Source: UBA1447 sp964612185 (GTDB lineage: Bacteria > Bacillota > Clostridia > Oscillospirales > Acutalibacteraceae). Taken from it: a stretch of DNA of 64,000 nucleotides. The notes below the pieces were generated by a model, which searched no databases, was not told the origin of the DNA, and saw only the letters and a program-made list of their open reading frames with translations. The position numbers and the translations under genes were made by a program. Below, in pieces: positions 53,093 to 61,823 of this stretch (positions within the stretch are counted from its first letter, which is position 1; the number at the start of each line of letters is the position of its first letter). The stretch is from positions 43,113-107,112 of the forward strand of contig CAZTCR010000004.1 in NCBI GenBank assembly GCA_964612185.1. The letters run 5' to 3'.

Positions 53093-53857
53093 ATGAAAAT
53101 ACTCGCTATCGGCAACAGTTTTTCCGACGACGCCACCGGCTGGCTCCACCAGATTGCCAAAGCCGGCGGCATTGATTTAAATGCCGTCAGCTTGTGCATC
53201 GGCGGCTGCCCGCTCAGCCTGCATTGGACAAACGCGCTTAATGATGAGCGCGCGTATTTTGTATCCGTCAACGGCGAAGGGACGGGTGAATTTCTTTCCA
53301 TCAGCCAAGCGCTCCAAAGCGACAGCTACGATTTTGTCACATTTCAGCAGGGGAGTATCCTCAGCGGCAAACGGGAAAGCTATTACCCGTATATCGAAAA
53401 TCTTTTTCATTTTGTAAAAGCCGTCAGCCCGGATTCGGAAATCCTTGTGCATCAAACCTGGGCGTATGAACCGGGATACGAGCGTTTGTCGGAATATGAA
53501 AACAGCTCGGATGTTATGTTCCGCTGTGTCAAAGAAGCGTATGCGTTGGCCGCCGAAAGGCTTGCCGATTTGAACAACGCACCAATCAGGATTATCCCCT
53601 GCGGGGAAGCGATGCAGTTGGCGCGGGCAAACCCGCTTTTTGCCACGGTGTTCGGGGACGGCAACCCGCTGAGTTTGAACCGCGACGGCTTCCATGCCAG
53701 CCTGGAGTATGGCAGGTATCTGTTGGGTGCGGTATGGTATGAGGTCTTCACCGGCAGGGGCATCTTTAAAAACAGTTTTAAGCCGGAAGGCACGCGGGAT
53801 GATGTTATTGCGGTGCTGAAGCAGCTTGCGCATCAGGCGGTTATGGGGTATCGGTGA
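53093..53857 (+). CDS. DUF4886 SGNH-like hydrolase
   Basis: A 254-residue protein from the ATG at 53093; an ATG 12 bases earlier lacks room for a ribosome binding site. ILAIGNSFSDDATGWLHQIA is the block I motif with the likely catalytic Ser. FVTFQQGSILSG, and DGFHASLEYGRYL with Asp and His, complete the SGNH pattern. DUF4886 proteins are predicted esterases or acetyl-hydrolases on glycans. No signal peptide is seen. The position after the glycan exporter suggests a linked role, but a hairpin separates them. Confidence 0.85.
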   Translation: MKILAIGNSFSDDATGWLHQIAKAGGIDLNAVSLCIGGCPLSLHWTNALNDERAYFVSVNGEGTGEFLSISQALQSDSYDFVTFQQGSILSGKRESYYPYIENLFHFVKAVSPDSEILVHQTWAYEPGYERLSEYENSSDVMFRCVKEAYALAAERLADLNNAPIRIIPCGEAMQLARANPLFATVFGDGNPLSLNRDGFHASLEYGRYLLGAVWYEVFTGRGIFKNSFKPEGTRDDVIAVLKQLAHQAVMGYR

Positions 53858-53890
53858 AATATTTTTTTTGGCAGGTCAGTCTCTTTCTTT

Positions 53891-53957
53891 ACCTCCCTTG
53901 TTAAAGGGCAATGAACGCGTAGCGTTTTATGGGGCCTGCCGCGGCGGTGGTGGGATT
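53891..53957. repeat. Dispersed 67-base repeat, inverted copy of 45919-45984
   Basis: ACCTCCCTTGTTAAAGGGCA, then ATGAACGCGTAGCGTTTTATGG and GCCGCGGCGGTGGTGGGATTG. It is about 90 percent identical by eye to the reverse complement of the earlier copy. Confidence 0.85.
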
Positions 53958-54057
53958 GTGCATCCCTCTCAGCTTTAATCTGCATCGCAACTTTCAAGCA
54001 TCATCCTGAAGGTTATTTCGCATTCATTTCATATTTCACATATAAACTTGTATAATT

Positions 54058-54106
54058 TTCGACACAACTCGTATTCATGTCGAAATATTTTAATTAATTC
54101 GACATG
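54058..54106. promoter_or_regulatory. Repeated TTCGACA/TGTCGAA half-sites, probable operator
   Basis: Half-sites occur at 54058-54064 (TTCGACA), 54079-54085 (TGTCGAA) and 54098-54104 (TTCGACA). The last two extend to perfect 9-base arms, CATGTCGAA and TTCGACATG. A degenerate ACATCGAA follows between the promoter elements. The array lies immediately upstream of the -35 box. Confidence 0.7.
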
Positions 54107-54113
54107 AGATTAC

Positions 54114-54142
54114 TTGACATCGAAATAATTTAAGTTTATACT
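54114..54142 (+). promoter_or_regulatory. Strong sigma-A-type promoter for the fic-hsd operon
   Basis: A consensus TTGACA at 54114-54119 and TATACT at 54137-54142 are separated by 17 bases. The predicted start falls at the beginning of the downstream hairpin. Confidence 0.8.
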
Positions 54143-54143
54143 A

Positions 54144-54194
54144 TGCCCGAAGCCAAGAACTGCTGCAGCAGTCTTGCTTCGGGCATTTAACATT
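54144..54194 (+). terminator. Leader hairpin, possible attenuator
   Basis: TGCCCGAAGC and GCTTCGGGCA form the arms of a long imperfect stem with a CTGCTGCAGCAG centre, followed by TTTAACATTTTTT. It sits between the promoter and the fic start codon, so it would act on the nascent leader or limit transcription. Confidence 0.55.
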
Positions 54195-54238
54195 TTTTCT
54201 GTTCATCTGTACCGAACAAAAACAAAGAGGTGATAACG

Positions 54239-55357
54239 GTGTTTGATAAAACAAAACCATATAACGACTTAACCCCGATAACCGAGTTGCTCATTAATGA
54301 CTCCAAGCAGCTTAGAACTTTAGCGGAAGAAACAAGAGTTGCGATTGAGGTGCTAAACTATGCCGTCAATGCTCTGCCATCGCCCGGAATCCTTCTTGAC
54401 ACATTAACATTGCAGGAAGCAAAGGCGAGCAGCCATATTGAAAACATTTTAACAACCAATGACGACCTTTACAAAGGTGTCGTGTTTGACAGTTACACCG
54501 CCGAGGCCAAAGAGGTTGTGAACTACAAAGACGCTTTGTTTACCGGCTTTAAGAAGTATAAAGAAAGAGGCATCATTTCGCTGGGCGATATTGAAGCCAT
54601 CAATGAGCCGGTTAATAAAAAGCCAAAGAATATTCGAAGGAATTTACCAAACTTTGAGGGCGATTTAACGCGAATAGCAAGCATATCGGCTGACGGTTCG
54701 ATAGAAATCTTGTATACGCCGCCGCACGGCGAAGCGCTGCTCCGAACGCTGCTGATTGATATGCTCGAATTCATTTACAACGATGATGAATACACCTTGC
54801 ACCCGCTGATAAAAATCGCGCTGGCGCATTACCAGTTTGAAAGCATTCATCCGTTTCGTGACGGTAACGGCAGAACAGGCCGCATTTTAAACATCTTGTT
54901 CCTGTGCCAAAAAGAATACCTTTCTTACCCCGTCCTGTATGCAAGCTCATATATCATAAAAAATAAGAGCGAATATTACACGCTTCTTCAGACCTGCAAA
55001 GATAACGGCGAATATGAGCCGATTATCGAGTATATGCTCAATTCATTCAAGGTAACGGCAAAGCAAACGCTCGAAGTGGTCGAAGGTATTAACCGGCTGC
55101 TTGCTTTTTACTCAAGCGATGAGTTTTTAGATGGAATCAAAGGCCAAAAAGCTGTGCTTGTTGAAATGATGACACTGATTTTCAAAAAGGTGTATGTCAG
55201 AATCATTGATTTGGTTGAAATCGGCGTACATCGGCAAACTGCATCCGCCTACCTCAAGCAGCTTGAAGATAAGGGTTTGCTCAGCGAAGAAAGAGTCGGC
55301 AAAGAAAAACTGTTTAAAAATATAAGGCTCATGGAGCTGTTTGAAAAGGATGTATAA
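54239..55357 (+). CDS. Class II Fic-family protein with winged-helix C-terminus
   Basis: A 372-residue protein. The GTG at 54239 is preferred because AGAGGTG lies just upstream. HPFRDGNGRTGR (204-215) is the complete Fic catalytic motif, so AMP transfer is expected. SSHIEN (64-69) fits the inhibitory motif of class II Fic proteins. The C-terminal part (about 300-365: VRIIDLVEIGVHRQTASAYL and GLLSEERVGKEKLF) is a winged helix that may bind DNA. The gene stands 2 bases before hsdM, a common location for Fic genes. Autoregulation through the upstream half-sites is plausible. Confidence 0.92.
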   Translation: MFDKTKPYNDLTPITELLINDSKQLRTLAEETRVAIEVLNYAVNALPSPGILLDTLTLQEAKASSHIENILTTNDDLYKGVVFDSYTAEAKEVVNYKDALFTGFKKYKERGIISLGDIEAINEPVNKKPKNIRRNLPNFEGDLTRIASISADGSIEILYTPPHGEALLRTLLIDMLEFIYNDDEYTLHPLIKIALAHYQFESIHPFRDGNGRTGRILNILFLCQKEYLSYPVLYASSYIIKNKSEYYTLLQTCKDNGEYEPIIEYMLNSFKVTAKQTLEVVEGINRLLAFYSSDEFLDGIKGQKAVLVEMMTLIFKKVYVRIIDLVEIGVHRQTASAYLKQLEDKGLLSEERVGKEKLFKNIRLMELFEKDV

Positions 55358-55359
55358 AA

Positions 55360-57087
55360 ATGAACAACATTGAAATGTCTGCCGATGTAGGCGCAAAAGT
55401 AAATCTGGTTACAAACATCGCGAATAAAATGAGAGGCCCTTACACGTCCGAAAAATACGGCAGTGTCATCATCCCGATGGCTATTATCCGCCGTTTCGAC
55501 TGCGTGCTCGCGGCAAAGAATGCAGATATCGAACCGGTGCTCGAACGGCTGTATAAACTGAAAATCGATGAAAAGCAGATTGAGCAGGCTGTCAACAAGC
55601 AATGCGGCGTGCCGTTTTACAACCGAAAGTGCGTCACGCTTGAAACATTGGTTGGCGACAGCGATAATATCAACTCTAACTTCCTAGAGTTTATCAAATC
55701 ATACTCCCCAAGCATTCAAGATATTTTAAGGGACTTGAAGTTTAAAGAAGAAGTCGAATTCATGATTAAAAAAGGCATCCTTTTTGAAATTGTCAAAGCC
55801 TTTTCGGAAGTGGACTTTCACCCTGATACAACATCCCCAATGGCGATGGGCTATGTGTTTGAAGAAATCATCCGGACATACAAAGCCAATGCCGAAGCCG
55901 GCGACCATTACACCCCGCGTGAAGTTATTGAGCTTTGCGTTGAGCTGATGATGAGCGAAAACATAGAGGAAATGAAAAAAGAGGGCAAAATTATCCGCGT
56001 TTATGACGGCTGCTGCGGCACCGGCGGCATGCTGACCACGATGAAAAGAAAACTTTATGATTTGTTTGGCTCCAGTGAGAGGGTTCGCCTTTACGGGCAG
56101 GATGTCAACCCGGAAGCATATGCCGTCTGTTGTGCAGAAATGCTCATGCTCGGCGAGGACGCAAAAAATATTTACGAAGGCAACACGCTGACAGAGGATA
56201 AACTGAAAGGCGAAAATTTCGATTTACTCATTACAAATCCTCCATTCGGTGTGGAGTGGAAAACCGATAAGGCTATTGTTGAACGAGAGTTGTCGCAACC
56301 GAACAACCGGTTTGTGGCGGGTACTCCTCGCGTAAGTGATGGGCAGCTGTTGTTCCTGCAGAACCTGCTCGCAAAAGCGGAGGATGACGCCCGCATCGCC
56401 ATCATCCTTAATGGGTCCCCCTTGTTTTCCGGCGACGCCGGCAGCGGGGAAAGTGAAATCAGACGCTATGTTATCGAAAACAAGCTACTGGAAGCTGTTG
56501 TCGCCCTGCCGGACCAAATGTTTTACAACACCGGTATTTATACCTACATTTGGATTCTTTCCAAAAAGCGGAGCCCGCGCCGCGGCAAAAAAATTCAGCT
56601 GATTAATGCCATAGACTATTGGAGCGAGCAAAAACCGAAGTCGCTGGGCAACAAACGCAAGTTTATTGATGACACCAGCAGAACAACAATCGTTAACCTT
56701 TACAAAAACTTTGAAGAAAAAGAAAACAGCAAGCTCCTTGACCCGGAGGATTTCGGCTACACTAAAGTAACAGTTGAACGCCCGCTGTATAACGAAAAGG
56801 GCGAAAAGGTTATCAAAAAAGGCGCCGTGCAGGTGGACACATCCAAGCGGGATACCGAAAATATTCCGCTCAAAAAAGATATTGAACAGTATATTAAAGA
56901 TGAGGTGCTTCCCTTTGTGCCGGATGCATCCCCCGACCGCAGCAAAGATAAAATCGGTTATGAAATCCCATTTACCAGATTCTTTTACAAATATACCCCG
57001 CCCCGCAGCAGCAAGGAAATAGAGGATGAAATTCTCGCCAACGAAGCGAACATCGAGGGTGTTTTAAAGGCGGTGTTTAGTGCATGA
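55360..57087 (+). CDS. hsdM: Type I restriction-modification methyltransferase subunit
   Basis: A 575-residue N6-adenine methyltransferase. GCCGTGGM (about residue 217) is a variant of the SAM motif and NPPFG (about 293) is the catalytic motif. An N-terminal helical domain precedes, and the target-region domain is followed by a C-terminal helix that contacts HsdS. It methylates the recognition sequence and forms the core of the restriction complex. Its stop overlaps the hsdS start by 4 bases (ATGA). Confidence 0.95.
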   Translation: MNNIEMSADVGAKVNLVTNIANKMRGPYTSEKYGSVIIPMAIIRRFDCVLAAKNADIEPVLERLYKLKIDEKQIEQAVNKQCGVPFYNRKCVTLETLVGDSDNINSNFLEFIKSYSPSIQDILRDLKFKEEVEFMIKKGILFEIVKAFSEVDFHPDTTSPMAMGYVFEEIIRTYKANAEAGDHYTPREVIELCVELMMSENIEEMKKEGKIIRVYDGCCGTGGMLTTMKRKLYDLFGSSERVRLYGQDVNPEAYAVCCAEMLMLGEDAKNIYEGNTLTEDKLKGENFDLLITNPPFGVEWKTDKAIVERELSQPNNRFVAGTPRVSDGQLLFLQNLLAKAEDDARIAIILNGSPLFSGDAGSGESEIRRYVIENKLLEAVVALPDQMFYNTGIYTYIWILSKKRSPRRGKKIQLINAIDYWSEQKPKSLGNKRKFIDDTSRTTIVNLYKNFEEKENSKLLDPEDFGYTKVTVERPLYNEKGEKVIKKGAVQVDTSKRDTENIPLKKDIEQYIKDEVLPFVPDASPDRSKDKIGYEIPFTRFFYKYTPPRSSKEIEDEILANEANIEGVLKAVFSA

Positions 57088-58394
57088 CAAGGGCGATGAA
57101 AAACAGCGGAGTTGAATGGATTGGGGAAATACCACAAGAATGGGAAACATGGAAACTAAAGCATGTAGCATCAATTCAAACCGGGAATACCCCCACAAAA
57201 ACTAGCCCAGATAATTATTCGGATTATGGTTTGCTTTGGGTTAAGCCTGATAATTTAAGAGAACTAACACCAATTGAGGAAACGAATGAATATATCAGTG
57301 ACGAAGGCAAGTCACTTGCACGAATTGCATATGCTTATTCAACATTGGTTTGTTGTATTGGAACTGTTGGAAAAATTGGTTACAGTAATGTGCCTGTTGC
57401 ATTTAATCAACAGATTAATGCTGTTGATTTTGATTGTGATAAAATATTCTGGAAGTATGGTCTGTACTTTTTAAGTTGTCAAAAAGAGCAACATCAATAC
57501 TATATGAATGGAAACGTTGTATATATTCTAAACTCTGAAAATCATGGCCGTATAAAGATCGTAAAGCCTGAATTATCTGAACAGCAAGCAATCTCAAACT
57601 ACCTAGATAAAAAGTGTGCCGAATTTGATGCTATAATTAATTCCAAGCAAGAGCAAAACAAATTATTAAAAGAACAGCGGCAGAGCATCATTTATGAGGC
57701 AGTGACCAAAGGGCTGGACAAAAATGCACCGATGAAAGACAGCGGGGTCGAGTGGATTGACGAGATACCAAAGGGGTGGACAGTTAAAAGACTAAGGTAT
57801 TTTGGAGAATTGAACAGCTCAGGGGTGGATAAAAAAATTCGAGATGGCGAAACAATTTATAAATCAGTTCACTATACTGATGTTTATAATAACAGCTTGT
57901 GTGAAATTTTTGATAGCGATGAATACCTTGAAATCTCAGCAACTGAAGATAAAGTTGAAGCCTGTAAGTTGAGAACTGGTGATGTATTATTTACGAACTC
58001 ATCCGAAACTGCAGAAGACATTGGCCATTCTACGGTGATTGCTGAGGATATGAATGATACTCTTTTTGGGTATCATTTGATGAGGTTTCGACCCTCAGAA
58101 AAAATGTATCTTCATTTCGAAAAATATTTGTTTGGAAGTCAATATCTACAAAACTGGTTTGCATATAATGCCAATGGGATTACCAGATATGGTATCAATT
58201 ATACCGATTTCGCTGACGCTTGGATTTTCATGCCGGATTTTGATGAACAAAAAGTTATTGCTGATTATCTGGACAATAAGTGCGCCGAACTTGACCGGTT
58301 AATTCAAGCTAATGTCACAACAATTAATGAGTTGAAAGAATACCGTCAAAGTGTTATATTTGAAGCTGTTACAGGAAAAATGGAGGTATGTTAA
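57084..58394 (+). CDS. hsdS: Type I restriction-modification specificity subunit
   Basis: A 436-residue protein with two target-recognition domains separated by a conserved spacer. Each half opens with a matching phrase (MKNSGVEWIGEIPQEW and MKDSGVEWIDEIPKGW), and each ends with a coiled-coil repeat (YLDKKCAEFDAII, then YLDNKCAELDRLI). This is the usual circularly repeated architecture. The recognition domains are clearly more AT-rich than the spacer repeats, which suggests that they have been exchanged. The recognition sequence cannot be predicted by eye. Confidence 0.95.
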   Translation: MTRAMKNSGVEWIGEIPQEWETWKLKHVASIQTGNTPTKTSPDNYSDYGLLWVKPDNLRELTPIEETNEYISDEGKSLARIAYAYSTLVCCIGTVGKIGYSNVPVAFNQQINAVDFDCDKIFWKYGLYFLSCQKEQHQYYMNGNVVYILNSENHGRIKIVKPELSEQQAISNYLDKKCAEFDAIINSKQEQNKLLKEQRQSIIYEAVTKGLDKNAPMKDSGVEWIDEIPKGWTVKRLRYFGELNSSGVDKKIRDGETIYKSVHYTDVYNNSLCEIFDSDEYLEISATEDKVEACKLRTGDVLFTNSSETAEDIGHSTVIAEDMNDTLFGYHLMRFRPSEKMYLHFEKYLFGSQYLQNWFAYNANGITRYGINYTDFADAWIFMPDFDEQKVIADYLDNKCAELDRLIQANVTTINELKEYRQSVIFEAVTGKMEVC

Positions 58395-58395
58395 A

Positions 58396-58812
58396 ATGAT
58401 AGAAGTAATTTCATGGGTTTCATTGCTTGTCGGTTTGGTATCAATTGTGGTTGCCTTGTTTGCAATTGTTTTATCTAGTAAATCTGAGAAGAATGTGCTT
58501 AATAATTTGAACGACACGAAAGAATTATTAAAGCTCTTTGAAAGCGAAACGAAACAATACGAGAACCGAATGCAGTATTTTTTAACTGAAATGGATAAAA
58601 AGACAGAAAGAATTGAAGAAATATCGAAAGTAACAAGAGACGATGTGCACGATACAATTAAAAGGGTTTTTGACAGTCAATTTCCCAATCAAGATGAAGC
58701 GTTCAGAAATCAAATGATGGCAAGTCTTATGAGCAATCCAAAAGTATTAACAGAGTTGACTCAATCATTTCCAGACTTGCAGAAATTGGCGGATCAATTT
58801 AAAGATAAATGA
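58396..58812 (+). CDS. Small membrane/coiled-coil protein between hsdS and hsdR
   Basis: A 138-residue protein. The ATG at 58396 follows GGAGG and lies 1 base after the hsdS stop. A membrane helix spans residues 5-30 (VSLLVGLVSIVVALFAIVLS). A long charged coiled coil follows (about 35-95: NNLNDTKELLKLFESETKQY), and a C-terminal helical part ends in ALADQFKDK-like sequence. No domain is recognised. It is AT-rich like the hsdS recognition domains and sits inside the restriction operon, so a tethering or regulatory role is possible. Confidence 0.7.
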   Translation: MIEVISWVSLLVGLVSIVVALFAIVLSSKSEKNVLNNLNDTKELLKLFESETKQYENRMQYFLTEMDKKTERIEEISKVTRDDVHDTIKRVFDSQFPNQDEAFRNQMMASLMSNPKVLTELTQSFPDLQKLADQFKDK

Positions 58813-58862
58813 AGATTGCAAATCTTTCCGGTGCAGGTGGCACTTAGCGAAGGAGTGATAAC

Positions 58863-61787
58863 ATGTCGGAAGATGCCCTGAGAGAAAACCCGTTCCGTGA
58901 TGAGATTTTTAATTATCTGCGGACTCACGGCTATAAAGAAAGTGTCAAAGCGGACTATGATTACAAAAACGCGCTTGATACCGGGAAACTGTTTGCTTTT
59001 TTAGAGGCAACGCAGGCCGACGAGCTGAAGAAATTAAAAGAGCATTACGGCAATGAGTATAAAGAACGCTATATTGAACTGCTGTGCAAAAAAATAAACG
59101 AACGCGGCTTGCTGACCGCTTTGAACGAATGGGTGGAGGATTACGCGAGCGGCACAAAAATCAGCCTTGCTTATTTTAAAACAGGGCTGCAAAGCATGGC
59201 GGAAAATGCTGCTCTTTACGAGAAAAATATCCTTTCTGTCAGAAAAGAGTTTGCCTATGAAGACAAGGCGGACAGCTGCCGTGTTGATTTAGCGATTTTT
59301 CTCAATGGTATTCCGATTGTTATGATTGAACTAAAAAAGCAAACCGCCGGACAAAAAGCAGGGTTTGAGGGCACCAAGCAGTTCAGGGAACGCCGCAACC
59401 CGGCAGAGTTGATTTTTGGCTTTAACAAGCGCACGCTCGTTTATTTTACGCTTGATGAGTTTGTTGCCTTTATTGCAACCAAGCTGGACCGCAAGGAAAC
59501 AAAGTTTTTGCCGTTTAACAAAGGCAGCGAAGACGAAGGCGCCGGCAACCCCATTATATACGGCAAACATCTGACCTGGTATGTTTGGGAAGAAATCTTG
59601 CAAAAGGATATGCTGTTAAGAATTCTGCGCGAATTCATGTTCATCGATGATGAGGGAACCATGATATTCCCCCGGTATCATCAGCTCGCAGCAGTCCTAA
59701 GCGTTGAAAAAGATGTGAAGGATGAAGGTATTGGCGGCAGATACCTTATTTGGCACAGCGCCGGCAGCGGCAAAACAAAAACAATCGCATGGCTCGCCAA
59801 GCGGCTAATAAATAATCAAGGCATTAATTCCGTGATTGTCATCAGCGACCGCACGGTGATTGACAGCCAGCTTGGCAATGAAGTGAAAACGCTTGACGGC
59901 AAGAAGGGCGTTGCGCAATGGATAGACACCACTTCAAAAGACCTGCTTAAAATGCTTGATGAGGGCGGCTATATTATCATTACTACCCTGCAGAAGTTCC
60001 GCCCGATTTTAAATGAAATTAAACAGTTTAAAAACAGAAATTACGCCATCATCATTGACGAGGCGCATTCTTCCGCCGCGGGCAAGTCCATGTCAAAAGC
60101 ATCGGAAACGCTCACCGGTAAATCGCTCAAAGATTCCGCCGAGATTGACGATGCCTATGACGAAATTGAGGACGGACAAAATCAAATTCTAAAAAGCAAA
60201 GCTCTAATCGAAACAACAAAAAATGTCAGCTACTTTGCTTTTACCGCAACGCCGAAAAAGGAAACGATGGAACTGTTCGGCACGCGTACAAGTATCGGCA
60301 AAACCTACTTTCATAAATATTCCATGAAGCAGGCTATTGAAGAGCAGTTTATTCTGAATCCCCTGCTTTGCTACACCAACTATAACGACAAGTATGAAAT
60401 CCGCAAGAAAAAAGACGACGGCACCGAATATGAAAGCTCCGCCGCGCAGGCGGCGGTGCTCAATTATGTAACAACATCAGAAGTCGTAATCGATACAAAA
60501 ACACAAATTATTTTGGACGACTTTATCGAACGCCGCATCAACTGGCTCGGCGGCAAAGCCAAGGCGATGATTATCACACCGTCCCGCAAGCACGCCGTAT
60601 GCTATAAACTTGCGGTTGACAAATATCTGGCGAAAAAGGGCGCAGATTTTAAAGCCTGCGTTGCCTTTACCGGAACCATCGAGCTTGACGGCGTGAAGTT
60701 CACGGAGGAATCCATGAACCGTGAGTTCAATCAAACCGATATCAAGGCGCTTATAAAAACCAGAGACGATGTCCGCATTATTATTGTTGCCGACAAACTG
60801 CAAACCGGTTTCGACGAAAGCAAGCTCTGCATCATGTATGTGGATAAAAAGCTCGGCAGCGCTGTAAAAGCTGTTCAGACCTTATCGCGAATCAACCGAC
60901 CCGATAAAAATAAGCGGACATTTATTCTGGACTTCGTCAACAATGCAGATGACATAAAAGAATACTTCACACAATACTATGGCGGAGAATTGTATCTGCC
61001 GGCAGAAAACGAAACAGACCCGAACATACTATACGCCAAGCGCGACAAACTGCTGGACTATTTCGTGTTCACAATTGCCGATGCGGAAAAGGCATATGAC
61101 CTTATTCAAAGCGAAGAAAAAAAATCCGCCGAATTAACTTCGGCACTCGCAGTTGTCAAGCGTGAATATGAAAAGCTCACCGATGAGGAAAAAGCTCTCT
61201 TTCTGGCGGAATGCGCAAAATTCGTTAAACTATTTTACTATATTTCAACGGTCTACAACCGCTGGGATGAAGACATGAAAAAACTCGCGGTATATCTTGA
61301 TGTTCTTCATGCTGTCTTATATGAAAAACCCGGAGTTGCCAGGATAAACGCACAGGAGCTTGTTGAACTTGTTAACTATTCAACAAAACTCGCGTTAGAT
61401 GAGCAAGAAATTTTGCTTGCGGCCGAAGATGTTGAATTATACAAGGTTTCGACAGAGGCTGCTGTCAAAGAAAAAAGTTTTTCACTGATTGACGATATTG
61501 TTGAAACATTTAATTTAAAATATGCCGGCGCGCCTGCGGAACTGAAAAGCATCGTTGAAACTTTAAGCGTAAACGATGAACTTATCGGCAATGTCAGGGA
61601 CAGCAGCCAGAACGCTTATGAATCGGAAGCGATAGATAGGGTCTTACAACTCTTTGTAAACGGCATATTATCCGAAGACCAGGAAAAGTCTGCCTTCTAT
61701 GCCGAACAAAGCAGCAATCAGAACTTAATCAAACAATTGGCAAAGGCTGTTATCATGCGGATAAAAGACGGGTTGCGAGCGAGTTGA
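58863..61787 (+). CDS. hsdR: Type I restriction-modification endonuclease subunit
   Basis: A 974-residue motor-nuclease. The nuclease core is at about 135-165 (RVDLAIFLNGIPIVMIELKK, the D...ExK motif). The SF2 translocase has HSAGSGKTKTIAWLAKRL (about 295-312), IIIDEAHSSAAG, FTATPKKET and TLSRINRPD. The C-terminal helical domain contacts HsdM. It cleaves unmodified DNA after translocation. It starts 50 bases after the small membrane protein gene, with an AAGGAGTGATAAC ribosome site. It is intact. Confidence 0.96.
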   Translation: MSEDALRENPFRDEIFNYLRTHGYKESVKADYDYKNALDTGKLFAFLEATQADELKKLKEHYGNEYKERYIELLCKKINERGLLTALNEWVEDYASGTKISLAYFKTGLQSMAENAALYEKNILSVRKEFAYEDKADSCRVDLAIFLNGIPIVMIELKKQTAGQKAGFEGTKQFRERRNPAELIFGFNKRTLVYFTLDEFVAFIATKLDRKETKFLPFNKGSEDEGAGNPIIYGKHLTWYVWEEILQKDMLLRILREFMFIDDEGTMIFPRYHQLAAVLSVEKDVKDEGIGGRYLIWHSAGSGKTKTIAWLAKRLINNQGINSVIVISDRTVIDSQLGNEVKTLDGKKGVAQWIDTTSKDLLKMLDEGGYIIITTLQKFRPILNEIKQFKNRNYAIIIDEAHSSAAGKSMSKASETLTGKSLKDSAEIDDAYDEIEDGQNQILKSKALIETTKNVSYFAFTATPKKETMELFGTRTSIGKTYFHKYSMKQAIEEQFILNPLLCYTNYNDKYEIRKKKDDGTEYESSAAQAAVLNYVTTSEVVIDTKTQIILDDFIERRINWLGGKAKAMIITPSRKHAVCYKLAVDKYLAKKGADFKACVAFTGTIELDGVKFTEESMNREFNQTDIKALIKTRDDVRIIIVADKLQTGFDESKLCIMYVDKKLGSAVKAVQTLSRINRPDKNKRTFILDFVNNADDIKEYFTQYYGGELYLPAENETDPNILYAKRDKLLDYFVFTIADAEKAYDLIQSEEKKSAELTSALAVVKREYEKLTDEEKALFLAECAKFVKLFYYISTVYNRWDEDMKKLAVYLDVLHAVLYEKPGVARINAQELVELVNYSTKLALDEQEILLAAEDVELYKVSTEAAVKEKSFSLIDDIVETFNLKYAGAPAELKSIVETLSVNDELIGNVRDSSQNAYESEAIDRVLQLFVNGILSEDQEKSAFYAEQSSNQNLIKQLAKAVIMRIKDGLRAS

Positions 61788-61823
61788 CAAGTCAGTTGTA
61801 ATGTTTTAAATAAGGTACAATGC

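Larger units (their letters stand above)
53858..54238. other. Intergenic control region ahead of fic-hsd
   Basis: No gene is supported in these 381 bases. They contain the dispersed repeat (53891-53957), a series of TGTCGAA half-sites, a consensus promoter and a large hairpin, each listed separately. Confidence 0.75.
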
